NCBI RefSeq assembly: GCF_017114985.1
Contig: NZ_JABXKP010000039.1
Coordinates: 66,263 to 130,262, forward strand
Reading direction: 5' to 3'
From: Nostoc sp. JL33
GTDB lineage: Bacteria > Cyanobacteriota > Cyanobacteriia > Cyanobacteriales > Nostocaceae
Length of the DNA stretch: 64,000 nt
Shown here: one piece after another, positions 53,550 to 63,072 of the stretch
How positions within the stretch are numbered: position 1 is the first letter of the stretch
Layout: every line of letters starts with the position of its first letter
Notes under the pieces: generated by a model
The model's database searches: none
What the model was told of the DNA's origin: nothing
What the model saw: only the letters and a program-made list of their open reading frames with translations
Translations under genes and position numbers: made by a program

Positions 53550-54758
53550 ATGAAGTTATCCTTAAAGCAAGTGGCGGTTTATGTGTTTTTATTGGTGATC
53601 GGCGGTGGTGCAGGTTTGTTTGGCAGTCGCTATCTCCTGCCACAAAACCGCTCGTTCCAACAGTTAAAAAATGTAACAATGGCTTCGCCTCCAGAATCCG
53701 TAGTTCCGAATTCTCCTAACGGAGCGATTGGGGCTACTGGGGGCGATAATCTGAATTTTATTGCGACGGCAGTGCAAAAAGTTGGCCCGGCTGTGGTACG
53801 AATTAATGCCACTCGCAAAGTCGCCAATCCGATCTCTGACGCTTTGAAAAATCCCCTCTTGCGGCGATTCTTTGGAGAGGATGAGGAACCAATTCCCGAA
53901 GAACGCATTGAGCGTGGTACAGGATCGGGATTTATTTTGAGCGAAGATGGAGAATTACTCACCAATGCTCATGTGGTAGCAGATACAGATACAGTACAAG
54001 TCACCCTCAAGGATGGTCGGAGTCTAGAGGGAAAGGTGGTAGGAGTTGATTCTGTGACAGATGTGGCAGTCGTGAAAATAAAAGCAAATCATTTACCGAT
54101 CGCAAAGCTGGGCAATTCGCAAAACTTAGTGCCGGGACAGTGGGCGATCGCTATTGGCAATCCTCTAGGTTTAGATAATACTGTCACTATCGGCATCATC
54201 AGCGCTACCGATCGCACCAGCACTCAAGTTGGTGTCCCAGATAAGCGAGTCAGCTTTATCCAAACTGATGCCGCAATTAACCCTGGTAATTCTGGTGGCC
54301 CCTTGTTAAACGCCCAAGGGGAAGTGATTGGTGTTAACACTGCCATCCGCGCCGATGCTCAAGGACTCGGTTTCGCCATCCCCATTGAAACCGCCGCCCG
54401 CGTCGCCAATGAACTTTTTACCAAAGGGCATGTAGAACATCCCTTCTTGGGTATTGAAATGGCAGACCTTTCTCCAATCAGAAAACAGCAGATTAATCAA
54501 GAAAATCAACTGAACATTCAGCAGGAAGCTGGGATTGTCATTAGAGGAGTTACAGACAATTCTCCAGCCAAGCAAGTAGCACTTCTTCCTGGAGACGTGA
54601 TTCAAAAAGTTAACGGTAAACCTGTCAAAACCTCAGCCCAAGTACAGAAGTTGGTAGAGGCGAGCAAAGTTGGGGACATATTAGCGATCGAAGTCAACCG
54701 CAATGATAAAATTCAAACCTTCAAAGTACAATTAGGAGCTTATCCTGAAAGGAAGTAG
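53550..54758 (+). CDS. HtrA/Deg-family serine protease
   Basis: A 402-residue protease with an N-terminal membrane anchor (residues 6-30, VAVYVFLLVIGGGAGLFG). The trypsin-like domain has H in LTNAHVVAD, D in VTDVAVVKI and the nucleophile Ser in NPGNSGGPL. One PDZ domain follows (about 295-395, LGIEMADLSP and LLPGDVIQKVNGKPV). ATG 53550 is preferred over TTG 53526. Cyanobacteria have three such proteases (HhoA, HhoB, HtrA) for envelope and thylakoid protein quality control; I cannot say which this is. Confidence 0.92.
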   Translation: MKLSLKQVAVYVFLLVIGGGAGLFGSRYLLPQNRSFQQLKNVTMASPPESVVPNSPNGAIGATGGDNLNFIATAVQKVGPAVVRINATRKVANPISDALKNPLLRRFFGEDEEPIPEERIERGTGSGFILSEDGELLTNAHVVADTDTVQVTLKDGRSLEGKVVGVDSVTDVAVVKIKANHLPIAKLGNSQNLVPGQWAIAIGNPLGLDNTVTIGIISATDRTSTQVGVPDKRVSFIQTDAAINPGNSGGPLLNAQGEVIGVNTAIRADAQGLGFAIPIETAARVANELFTKGHVEHPFLGIEMADLSPIRKQQINQENQLNIQQEAGIVIRGVTDNSPAKQVALLPGDVIQKVNGKPVKTSAQVQKLVEASKVGDILAIEVNRNDKIQTFKVQLGAYPERK

Positions 54759-54801
54759 TCAATAGTCAATAGTCCGAGAATGTTTGACTACTGACTATTG
54801 A

Positions 54802-55149
54802 TTATTGACCATTAGACAAATGCTCTAACTGCATTCTTTGTTCCATCTGGCGCAGAAAATACCCCGTCATCATGGCCGACGCTAGAAGCCCAGCTAAGTT
54901 CTCCCGATCTGTTGTGATTTGCACGTTGAAACTTTCTGCCGGGAGCATTCCCACTAGCCCTTGGACATTTTGCGAGATGATTTGTTTAATTTCAGGGCTG
55001 GCGGACTGAGCAATCCTCGCTAAAACATCAGGAGACTGATGCTGTAGATATTTGAGTAACTGATTGGGGTATTCCTCAGAGTGGCCGGAAAGAAGTTGAT
55101 TAGGGTGTTCCTCAGAGTTGTCATTCAAAAAGTCAGGATTAAACACCAT
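54802..55149 (-). CDS. DUF760-family protein
   Basis: A 115-residue protein. YLQHQSPDVLARIAQSASPEIKQIISQNVQGLVGMLP is the typical first half and LAGLLASAMMTGYFLRQMEQRMQLE the second half of DUF760 proteins, found in cyanobacteria and plastids. The N-terminus has a short duplication (EEHPNQLL / EEYPNQLL at about 12-28). A membrane association is possible, but the helix is weak. Function unknown. Confidence 0.85.
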   Translation of the reverse strand: MVFNPDFLNDNSEEHPNQLLSGHSEEYPNQLLKYLQHQSPDVLARIAQSASPEIKQIISQNVQGLVGMLPAESFNVQITTDRENLAGLLASAMMTGYFLRQMEQRMQLEHLSNGQ

Positions 55150-55426
55150 TGGCAGTTTTATTTAGCTTAATTGCTAACTCTACTCTAAACCACTCTACTC
55201 TAAACCATAGTTCAAGGCTAGCGCATTCACCACGGGTATAGGCTGTCAAAAACAGAGGGCATTGGCCAAACAGGGCATTGGTGATTAGTTTATTCCCTAG
55301 ACCTCTTGCAATAAAAACAGCAATGTCATTCTGTTCCCGCAGGGTACGGAACGCAGTGGAGAGAAGAATCTCACCAGATTTTTCAGTTTGCTCAATATGA
55401 CAATTTAAATTTATGCAAGAGTTCTC

Positions 55427-55471
55427 CTATTCCCTATTCCCTATTCCCTATTCCCTACTCCCCACTCCCTT
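55427..55471. repeat. Heptamer repeats overlapping the scpB 3' end
   Basis: Copies of attccct and then actccct run into the end of scpB, followed by a ctagtt array inside the gene. The last residues of ScpB (about LELELELKGVGSRE) are therefore encoded by repeat DNA. Confidence 0.8.
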
Positions 55472-55990
55472 TAGTTCTAGTTCTAGTTCTAGTTGTTCTT
55501 CCTTCTGGCTGATGGAAAGTATTTGTGGGAGTTGTTCGATTTGGAAATACTGATGAAATTTCGGCGTTACTTGGAGTGAGTAGGAACGAGAATCGCTGTC
55601 TCGGCGCTTGCGGATGAAACCAAGTTCGACGAGTTCTGGAACGTGCTGATATACTCCTGAACCGCGCAGGTTAATCAAGTCACTCTGGAGTATGGGACTA
55701 TTGAGGGCGATCGCTGCTAAAGTCCGCAATGCGCCTACACCCAATTCTACTGGTATGATAGTTTGCACCAAATCATGAAAGTCAGACCGGAGTTGCAAAC
55801 TGTAACCGTCTGCGGTTTCTATGACCTCTAGGGCGCTATCTCGATGGGCATAGTTGTCCATTAGTTCAATTATGCCTTCTTTGACAGTGGCGCGATCGCA
55901 CGCCGCATACTCGGCGATTTCGCCGAGCGACAAGGGTTTACCCTTTAAATAAAGAATTGCTTCTATCTTCGTCGCTGTGGCTGTAGTCAT
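55448..55990 (-). CDS. scpB: Segregation and condensation protein B
   Basis: A 180-residue protein with two winged-helix domains (about 5-75 and 80-155). ATATKIEAILYLKGKPLSLGEIAE and LGVGALRTLAAIALNSPILQSDL are typical of ScpB. It binds ScpA and SMC to form the chromosome condensation complex. The conserved domain ends near residue 160; the tail is acidic and repeat-encoded. It stands alone; scpA is not next to it. Confidence 0.92.
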   Translation of the reverse strand: MTTATATKIEAILYLKGKPLSLGEIAEYAACDRATVKEGIIELMDNYAHRDSALEVIETADGYSLQLRSDFHDLVQTIIPVELGVGALRTLAAIALNSPILQSDLINLRGSGVYQHVPELVELGFIRKRRDSDSRSYSLQVTPKFHQYFQIEQLPQILSISQKEEQLELELELKGVGSRE

Positions 55991-56090
55991 TTAGTCATTA
56001 GTCATTAGCAGATGACAACTAATAATCAACAAGTGTGTGGCATTATATCGTAGATTGTCAAAATATTTTTTTAAGGTATCAAATTAAAGA

Positions 56091-56130
56091 TTGGGCATTG
56101 GCCAAACAGGGCATGGGGCATTAGGCATTG
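56091..56130. repeat. gggcattgg repeats
   Basis: Several copies of gggcatt(g/a)g lie between scpB and ispD. A second copy of gggcattgg with caaacagg occurs at 55258-55280. Same STRR-like class as the other arrays. Confidence 0.7.
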
Positions 56131-56149
56131 GTTATTCCCTTTGTCTGCC

Positions 56150-56833
56150 TCAAAAGCCTCTGCTCGTGAGAATAAATTCTGCGATCGCTAAATCTTGGGG
56201 AGTAGTCACTTTTAAATTTGTCTCCTCTCCTTCGACAATTCGGACTTTGATGCCGCACCTTTCAAATAAAGCGGCATCGTCAGTTACTTCCCAACCTTGA
56301 CGGACACCTTCAGCATGGCACTGTTTCAACAACTTGACATCAAATCCTTGGGGAGTTTGTGCCGCCCATAGTTGTCGTCTGTCGGGTGTTTCTTGAATTA
56401 TGCCTTGTTCATCAACAATTTTGATCGTGTCTTTGACGGGTACACCAGCAATTAAACCCGGACAGTGGCGAATGGCATCGGCACAAGAGTTAAATAAATC
56501 TGGTGTGACAAGGCATCTAGCCCCATCATGAATCAACACTTGTTCTGCGGCGACTGGTAGTGCCCGCAAGCCATTGTAAACAGATTCTTGGCGGGTGGAG
56601 CCACCTTGAATCAATTCCACTGGTTTAGTCAGCTTTAGTTCAGCGATAATTGCTTTAAAGTCAGACCAGTCAGCAGGTTGAGAAATAATCCCGATCCAAC
56701 TGATTGTAGTGGCGGCTTCTGCGGCTAATAGAGTCCAAGCAATAATTGGTTGCGATCGCACCTTCAGCAGGAGTTTATTGCGGTTACTCCCCATTCTTTT
56801 TCCGATTCCGGCAGCTGGAATTAGTAAATACAC
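56150..56833 (-). CDS. ispD: 2-C-methyl-D-erythritol 4-phosphate cytidylyltransferase
   Basis: A 227-residue enzyme of the MEP pathway that joins MEP to CMP from CTP. GTG 56833 is the best start because GAGGA lies just ahead and the protein then opens VYLLIPAAGIGKRMGSNRNKLLL, the CTP-binding loop. Other signatures are GGSTRQESVYNGL, VLIHDGARCLV and TDDAALFERCG. It is normal in length. It faces a GT9 gene across 70 bp. Confidence 0.95.
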   Translation of the reverse strand: MYLLIPAAGIGKRMGSNRNKLLLKVRSQPIIAWTLLAAEAATTISWIGIISQPADWSDFKAIIAELKLTKPVELIQGGSTRQESVYNGLRALPVAAEQVLIHDGARCLVTPDLFNSCADAIRHCPGLIAGVPVKDTIKIVDEQGIIQETPDRRQLWAAQTPQGFDVKLLKQCHAEGVRQGWEVTDDAALFERCGIKVRIVEGEETNLKVTTPQDLAIAEFILTSRGF

Positions 56834-56902
56834 AGAATTCCTCAATCTTTAAGCTATATATTTTCCCCTAAAATAGGGAGCGAGTAAGCGTCAATAAATA
56901 TT

Positions 56903-57859
56903 ATGCGAGTAGTAGCCCTTGTACCTAGCGGAATTGGCGACCAAATTCTCTTCTTTCCGACTCTAGATGACCTGAAGCGCCATTACCCTAACGCTCAGAT
57001 AGATGTCGTTGTTGAACCCCGGTCAAAGGCTGCCTACCAAGTGAGCAAGTCAGTTCACGAGGTACTAGCCTTTGATTTTAAAGACCGTAACAGTCTGGCA
57101 GATTGGGGTAACTTGGTGGGCACAATTCGCGATCGCGAATACGATGTTGCCATTGCTGTTAAGCAAAATTGGTTGGTGGCTCTTTTACTCTGGTTGACGG
57201 GAATTCCTATACGCATTGGCTACCAAGGTAAAGGCTCGGCTTTTCTTACCCACGCTGTGCCGTTCAAACCATCCCAGTATGCGGCGGAACTATATCACGA
57301 TTTGCTGCAACCATTGGGCATAAAAACCCCTGTCCCAGAGTTAGCAGTAAATGTGCCAAAACCAGATATTGAGTGGGCACAGAAGGAACAGAAACGCTTA
57401 GGGGTGCATGAAACAGGCTATATCTTGATTGATGGCGGTTCTGGCCAGTTATCCCAGGCTAAAGAACCGGATAAAATCTACCCTGTGGAAAAGTGGCAGC
57501 AAATTATTCAAAACTTCCAACAGAAGCAGCCGGATCTGCCTGTGGTAGTCATTAAGGGACTTGACGATGAGCAGTTTGTGCGATCTCTGGAGTCTTCTTC
57601 AGATATCAAAGTGACTGCCCCAGATGATATTGGTAAGTTAACTGCCATAATTGCCGGGGCAAATTTGATGTTATCTACTGATACTGCGGCACTACAACTG
57701 AGTGTTGCAGTCCAAACCTATACCATCGCCCTATTTGGGCCCAGCGTTCCAGCGAAGTTGTTGCCGAAAAACGATAAATTCCTGGCTATTGAATCCCCCA
57801 CGGGAAAAACGGCGGATATTTCACCAAACGCAGTTTTAGAGAAAATTTGGGCTGGCTAA
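56903..57859 (+). CDS. Glycosyltransferase family 9 protein
   Basis: A 318-residue GT-B enzyme of the ADP-heptose:LPS transferase type. MRVVALVPSGIGDQILFFPTL is the family start (GxGDxxxxxP). YILIDGGSGQLSQ and LTAIIAGANLMLSTDTAALQLSVAVQ, then FGPSVPAKLLP, form the donor site with the conserved D before T. Cyanobacteria lack heptose in most cell-wall lipids, so the donor is uncertain. It is not part of the main sugar locus. Confidence 0.9.
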   Translation: MRVVALVPSGIGDQILFFPTLDDLKRHYPNAQIDVVVEPRSKAAYQVSKSVHEVLAFDFKDRNSLADWGNLVGTIRDREYDVAIAVKQNWLVALLLWLTGIPIRIGYQGKGSAFLTHAVPFKPSQYAAELYHDLLQPLGIKTPVPELAVNVPKPDIEWAQKEQKRLGVHETGYILIDGGSGQLSQAKEPDKIYPVEKWQQIIQNFQQKQPDLPVVVIKGLDDEQFVRSLESSSDIKVTAPDDIGKLTAIIAGANLMLSTDTAALQLSVAVQTYTIALFGPSVPAKLLPKNDKFLAIESPTGKTADISPNAVLEKIWAG

Positions 57860-58172
57860 ACCAGCACTTTGCCCCAATTTCTGCAATCAGTCTATTCGAT
57901 ATCCAAATGTAGTTATGCGTTTGTTGAATGACCGCAAAACCTGGACGTGACAGCTAGATTTTGCGGTTATCGAACAGAATACATGCGTCAGTCGTCAGAA
58001 TACAGGAAAGGTATTCTGACCGAAAAAGCGGATGAATAATCGGCGTTTTTGCACCCCACTAAATTAAAAATTTAGTGGTCTTCAATCAGTCGGGGATTCA
58101 GACCCGCGACTGATTGATTCTGACTCCTGAATTCTGACTTCTGAATTCTGACTTCTGAATTCTTCAATCAAT
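57860..58172. other. Intergenic region with hairpins and ttctgaa repeats
   Basis: Contains a ccactaaat/atttagtgg hairpin (about 58056-58078) like the one near 20490, followed by gtcggggattcagacccgcgac and an array of ttctgaattctgac (about 58118-58160). No gene. Confidence 0.65.
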
Positions 58173-58712
58173 TTAAAATATCTCAAAAAAAGCATCTTCT
58201 AATTCATAACCCAGCATTTGGGCCATAGACTTCAGCCGCGATAGGCTGGGGATGTCCTGCTGTTTAAGCCAATCACCTAAAATAAAGATTTTGTGCATCA
58301 AAAATATTTCTAAGGCTTCGGGATTGTACTGAATGCCTTCTTGGGAACTGAACTGGTGTGGTACAAGCATCGCGGCATAACGAACAAACTCTCCAGCTTT
58401 CCAATCTAGTAGAAATGGCAACCAGGGGTATTTGGCATCTAGGCGCACAAACCACAGCCGCACCTCTGGAATTTCTGAGAGTTCCCGTGGATCGCCAGCT
58501 TGGAGATCGTAATTGATATCAAAGCGTAGCTGCTGTTCATGGGATGCAACCCCATCTTGCAGCAGTTGTTCAATCACCGTTGAGGCAGGCGACAGATCCA
58601 GATTGTTAATGAAGTCATTATTAAGTGCGATCGCAATTGTAATTGATTCAGCAGCCACTTTCTTGATGCTCAACTGTAGGATCGAGAATCTACAGTAGCA
58701 GCTTTCAGGCAT
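58173..58712 (-). CDS. CRR6-family NdhI maturation factor
   Basis: The core (SITIAIALNNDFINNLDLSP, FDINYDLQAGDPRELSEIPEVRLWFVRLD, LLDWKAGEFVRYAAMLVPHQFSS, LKSMAQMLGYELEDAFFEIF) matches the CRR6/DUF1817 family. In plastids CRR6 is needed to assemble NdhI into the NDH complex; cyanobacterial members act on NDH-1. The core is about 150 residues. The frame is open to 58760, and ATG 58712 (179 residues) or GTG 58658 (161 residues) are both possible starts. Confidence is high for the family and moderate for the start. Confidence 0.88.
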   Translation of the reverse strand: MPESCYCRFSILQLSIKKVAAESITIAIALNNDFINNLDLSPASTVIEQLLQDGVASHEQQLRFDINYDLQAGDPRELSEIPEVRLWFVRLDAKYPWLPFLLDWKAGEFVRYAAMLVPHQFSSQEGIQYNPEALEIFLMHKIFILGDWLKQQDIPSLSRLKSMAQMLGYELEDAFFEIF

Positions 58713-58760
58713 TGACGCTAGATTGACTTTTAGTAGCACAAAGTCTTTTTCACAAATCAA

Positions 58761-59314
58761 TTAGTATTTACTGATACTTTTTTGCTGATAATTTGGTCAA
58801 CCTATACACAAGTCTCACCTGCTCAAATTTATTTGATACTTTTGCTTAATTTTTGCTGGCTTTAAAAAAGCTACATCTATTTGCTAGTATTCATATTAGC
58901 TGCTGGCGATGGCTGCGGCGGGCGGAGCCATCGCCGCTCACTTCACCGATTTTTACTAAAATTAAATATTACTTTTTTCATTGCTATAATTACTCACATT
59001 TAACTAAAAAATTACTACACGTTTCACATGGTATGCAATTAAAATCAGCCTACTTGGAAAAGGCAAGGCTTGCCCCAAGGTGGACATTTACAGCAATTTT
59101 AAGTTAAAGTTGTAATGAGTTTGTTTTAGATTAAGGTCTGAGAAAGTAGCCGTCAACAAGCAAAAAAAATCATTATCGGCACCTGTGACTTCCGCAGCAT
59201 CAAAAGCCAAAACACAAGTACAGGTAAAAAGCGGTGTGCAATATCATTGCATATATTAAATAACCAATAAACATTTAGATGGGAAGATTCCCTCAACAGT
59301 TAAGAAGCTGTAAT
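58761..59314. other. Intergenic region upstream of the Fur-family gene
   Basis: AT-rich, with a short GC-rich gcgatggc...gccatcgc inverted repeat at about 58905-58935 and a possible operator at 59237-59251. A short open frame at 58853-59107 has no start signal or family resemblance. Confidence 0.55.
59237..59251. promoter_or_regulatory. Possible Fur/PerR-type operator
   Basis: The sequence tgcaatatcattgca is a 7-1-7 near-palindrome (six of seven arm positions match), the layout of PerR and Zur boxes. It lies 64 bp before the start of the Fur-family gene, where an autoregulatory site is expected. It is a guess from one site. Confidence 0.35.
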
Positions 59315-59761
59315 ATGCAAAAACAAACAATTACTACAAGACCAATTCGTTCTTTAGAAGATGCGCTTGAGCGCTGTCAAATCCTGGGTATGCGCGTCAG
59401 TCGTCAGCGTCGCTTTATTCTGGAACTACTTTGGCAAGCAAATGAACATCTTTCTGCTAGAGAGATTTACGATCGCTTGAACCTACAAGGCAAAGAGATC
59501 GGTCATACCTCTGTTTATCAAAATTTAGAAGCATTATCAAGTCAAAACATCATTGAGTGTATTGAACGCTGTGATGGGCGTTTGTACGGCAATATCAGTG
59601 ACTCTCACAGTCATGTCAACTGTATAGATACAAATCAAATTCTCGATGTTCATGTGGAACTGCCAGAAGATTTTATCCGCAAAATTGAAGAACAAACAGG
59701 AGTGCGGATTACTGAATACAGTATTAACTTTTTTGGCTACCGCAACCCGCAAGAAGGCTGA
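59315..59761 (+). CDS. Fur-family regulator (PerR/FurC-like)
   Basis: A 148-residue protein from ATG 59315. The winged helix has RVSRQRRFILELLWQ and then GHTSVYQNLEAL, the DNA-recognition helix of Fur proteins. SDSHSHVNCID is the metal-binding turn. The two CxxC pairs used for structural zinc in Bacillus PerR are missing; only C-x3-C (ECIERC) is seen. From memory this resembles the cyanobacterial FurC/PerR paralogue more than FurA or Zur, but the exact member is not proven. It likely senses metal or peroxide. Confidence 0.85.
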   Translation: MQKQTITTRPIRSLEDALERCQILGMRVSRQRRFILELLWQANEHLSAREIYDRLNLQGKEIGHTSVYQNLEALSSQNIIECIERCDGRLYGNISDSHSHVNCIDTNQILDVHVELPEDFIRKIEEQTGVRITEYSINFFGYRNPQEG

Positions 59762-59939
59762 TGAGAGTTAGGAGTCAGGAAGTAGGAGGTTTTTACAATC
59801 TGGCTTCTAGCTTCAATAGGCAATAAAACCTAATAAGCATTACTAAGCTAAAACACATCTAAGAAAGCATATTAAATTTTATCAAATTCTTGTGGGGTGG
59901 GCCGAAAAGCCCGCCTTGATCATGCAACTTAAATGCCGA

Positions 59940-61028
59940 TTAGCTTATCACCAATGGAGTTATGTCCAAAAACTGTCTCATCATAGGCATCCAAGTAGGG
60001 TAAAATTCCTGTGCTACCTGTGCTGCCCAAAGTTGGCAAAAACTAGTTTTTCCATAACCAGGTTCCGACTCAATAACAGCGATCGTTTCTAAATCAGTTA
60101 GCTGTTGGTGCGCCCATGTCTTTAAATCAACTGGCTTAACAGCTTTTTTATCCTGCTCAGAAATACTTTCCTCTATTGGTAAGCCTTTCTGTGGCACATA
60201 GATATCCTTAAGTGCAAAGGATTCCATGAGCAAAGGCATACTCAGGTTTTTAATCAAACTTGCACGATAATGTTCTCGGTGCAAATCAATTTTCTCATCG
60301 GCTGTAGAACCAACTTCTGGGGTGATCAAACTCGGAGATAATGAAATCCCCAAACGGAAAAATTTTTGTAGTTGGGCTAAAGGTGCAGCATTCTCGGTAA
60401 CGACTACCAGTAAGTTACCAGGAAGTGAGTTGACCAAACGCTGTGTTACAGAGTTTAGCTTCAGGTTCCTCTGCACCATTGGCAACTAACCAAGCTATAG
60501 CAGCATTATTTATTTGTTGCACCAGTAATGAATCTGCAACCAAAGACAGTGCTTGTTCAGCTTGAGTGTCAGTCAATTTACCTGGGCTGAGAGTTTTCAG
60601 CAATCCTTGCAGTTGCGGATCTTCGAGGCTGAGTTTACCCGCGTCTTCTTTAAGTCTGTGTGGTTGAATGGGTATACTTTTTTTGCAGGCTTGCTTCCTG
60701 CTCTAGAATTGCTTGCAAAGCCTGGAGATAGGCAATTTGAAACGCTAGCCATGTGCCTTCGTTACGTTTTAATGGTTTTTTTTGGCTGAGACTACGCAAC
60801 AGGTTTTCTGTCAACTGGGAAATGACACTGATTTCTTCCCAAACAATATTTAAGGGCAGTTCTAAAACCTCTACCAAGGTACAAATATCAAAAGGCATGA
60901 GGCTTTTGACTTCCAATATCCTGAACAATACGGTAGGCAATACCTGCCAATTGCCACACTGAAAACCCTCTGATTTGATTGATTGCGATCTGGCGTTCTG
61001 CCAACCAGTTGCGAATACTCAAGTTCAT
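59940..61028 (-). pseudogene. NACHT-type STAND NTPase gene, broken by three frameshifts and truncated
   Basis: From ATG 61028 (MNLSIRNWLAERQ) the protein can be read through three frames. The changes sit at 60890-60893 (AAAA on the plus strand), 60678-60684 (seven T) and about 60450. Removing one base at each joins the frames into one protein of about 360 residues. Near the end it has ESEPGYGKTSFCQLWAA, a Walker A of the NACHT/STAND class. The gene ends at 59940 shortly after WMPMMRQFLDIT, so Walker B and any sensor repeats are absent. Such proteins act in signalling or defence. Two of the three changes are in homopolymers, so sequence error must be excluded. Confidence 0.8.
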
Positions 61029-61171
61029 TTAATTACACAGTAAAGGCTGCCTATGGCAATTATGATCGATTTATCAGCGTGCGAAAACAGGTAACAATGG
61101 GGAAGACAAAGTTTTGTATCAAAGCTGTTTTCTGATTGCTAAAAAACACTGCTTGTGTAATTGAGTGGACT

Positions 61172-62947
61172 ATGAGCGATCGCCCGATAAAATTATTGTT
61201 AATCGACCAAGACCCGATTTTTCGTCTGGGATTACGGGTAGGTCTGGAAGCAATTCCTCACCTGGAAGCGATCGCAGTGGTAGAAACTGACACTGCTGCC
61301 TTGGAGATTTTAGCAGAAATTGCCCAAAAAGACCCTACTCAGGTAAATTTGCTGGTTTTGGAATTTGGTAATGGTCGCTCCACCACCAGTCAACAGCTAG
61401 GTATACAATTCTGTCGCCAACTCAGAGCCTTATATCCCAACCTGCCAATTTTGCTCCTCAGTTCTGTGCAAGAACAAGGACTGCTATTGGCTGCCAAATC
61501 TGTTGGCGTAAATGGCTACTGCCCCAAAGGTACACCACTTCCTGAGTTAGTCGTTGCCATGCAAGAAGTTGCAAATGGTGGTACTTATTGGTTTCAGGAC
61601 ACGGAAGCAATAATAACTCCCCACTCCCTGTACGGGTTTAGCAATGCTAAACCCCTACTCCCCACTCCCCACTCCCCACTCCCTTTCTATAGACTACGAA
61701 ATAATTTACGTTTGTCAGGAATTACTAACATTGACGCTACCCTAGCCGCAGTAACAGCGCAATTACAAGTTCCCGGACTACCAGTACTAGATCGAGCAAT
61801 TCTAGCTGGACGGCGGCGAGAACTGCTAGCGGCTCATTGGTTGCTAAATCGGTTGTTGGTTTCATCACAAGAAAGGCAAGAAGAAGATATTCCTGCTGAT
61901 CAGCCGCCTTTGACTCCTCCATTGAGTAGTGCGATTCAACAAAGGCAAACTGTGCCAGCTTTACTTAGTCCAGGAGCGCTACAATCTGCCTTGTTTGCAT
62001 CTTGCGTTACCAAGCTTCAATTCCCTTTAGAAAATGTTACAGATGTACCTTTAGAAATTGACATTTTTCGTGAAGATAAAAAACGGGAATTACTTTATCT
62101 GATCCTGCAAAAATTGGCTGAACAGTTGGATGAACTGCGTGCTTCTCAAATAGAGATAAATCAATTATATGAGGTAAAAATTACCCTATTACGCGATTTA
62201 TGGCAAGCAGCAATTACAGATTTTTTTGGGAAATTTTCTCGGATAAGATTAGGGAATCAAAATATAGAAATTGTTAATTTATTGTTGGGAAATCTAGAAG
62301 TTGTGCAAAGAGATATTCTGAATAAAATTCCGCTAGTTTGTGAGTTGTATTCTTATCTCCTATTTCAAACAGAATTGAACATTGATAATACCTCCTATCC
62401 AGTAGTGAGCGCTGAAGCCAAGTCCCAAGCATTAATGATTTTAGAGAACTTGTTAATTCAGGTAGCGAATGGGGTAGTGCAACCAGTGCTAAATTCTTTA
62501 GCAGATTTAGAATATATTAAGCAAAATCTTTATGGGCGTCAATTTATTTCCACAAGGGAAATTGAACGATTTAGAAATGATTTGTCGTGGAAATATCGGT
62601 TTAAAAATTATATAAATGAGCCAAAAGCAGTTTTTGAAAGTCGCTATGAACTATTTGTAATTGCGCCTCGCGGCATTGCCAGTGCTTCAGTTTATGCTCC
62701 TCGAAATCAGGAGCTAGAAAAACTTTCTAATATTCCTTTAGTAGTGACATTGCTCCTAGAATTTAGTGATGCGATCGCACCGCGTTTAAAATCACTATTA
62801 GCTTTTGTAGGTAGCGGTATAGTCTTCATCCTCACTCAAGTAATTGGTCGGGGTTTAGGTTTAATTGGTCGTGGTATTCTTCAAGGTATTGGCAGCGTTT
62901 CGTTAGTAGAAAAAAACCTGAGACGAAATAGCGATCGACCGAAGTGA
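61172..62947 (+). CDS. Receiver-like domain fused to DUF3685
   Basis: A 591-residue cyanobacterial protein from ATG 61172. Residues 5-130 form a response-regulator receiver fold (KLLLIDQDPIFRLGL; LLLSS; GYCPKG with the Lys), but the phosphoacceptor Asp is Glu64 (LVLEFG). Residues 190-590 are DUF3685, with conserved ITNIDATLAAVTAQLQV and LDRAILAGRRRELLAAHWLLNRLL, and end in a hydrophobic patch (LLAFVGSGIVFILTQVI). Residues 149-171 are encoded by repeat DNA. The partner is unknown. The nearby genes show no clear link. Confidence 0.85.
   Translation: MSDRPIKLLLIDQDPIFRLGLRVGLEAIPHLEAIAVVETDTAALEILAEIAQKDPTQVNLLVLEFGNGRSTTSQQLGIQFCRQLRALYPNLPILLLSSVQEQGLLLAAKSVGVNGYCPKGTPLPELVVAMQEVANGGTYWFQDTEAIITPHSLYGFSNAKPLLPTPHSPLPFYRLRNNLRLSGITNIDATLAAVTAQLQVPGLPVLDRAILAGRRRELLAAHWLLNRLLVSSQERQEEDIPADQPPLTPPLSSAIQQRQTVPALLSPGALQSALFASCVTKLQFPLENVTDVPLEIDIFREDKKRELLYLILQKLAEQLDELRASQIEINQLYEVKITLLRDLWQAAITDFFGKFSRIRLGNQNIEIVNLLLGNLEVVQRDILNKIPLVCELYSYLLFQTELNIDNTSYPVVSAEAKSQALMILENLLIQVANGVVQPVLNSLADLEYIKQNLYGRQFISTREIERFRNDLSWKYRFKNYINEPKAVFESRYELFVIAPRGIASASVYAPRNQELEKLSNIPLVVTLLLEFSDAIAPRLKSLLAFVGSGIVFILTQVIGRGLGLIGRGILQGIGSVSLVEKNLRRNSDRPK
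61617..61686. repeat. STRR-type repeat inserted in frame in the DUF3685 gene
   Basis: A gggtttagcaatgctaaaccc-like hairpin is followed by an array of actcccc copies, the same array seen in intergenic gaps of this window. It is translated without a stop and lies in the linker between the two domains. Confidence 0.85.
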
Positions 62948-63072
62948 AGAAGCAGAGGGTAAATCACAAATGTAGGACTTACGCAAAAACCCTCTCAAAC
63001 TCTCATTCCTCCGTGACCTCTGCGTCCTCTGTGGTTCGTTTTCCGTTACCTTTGCGTAAGTCCTAAAATGGT

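Noticed and set aside
58853..59107. An 84-codon frame upstream of the Fur gene
   Set aside because: No start signal and no recognisable composition.
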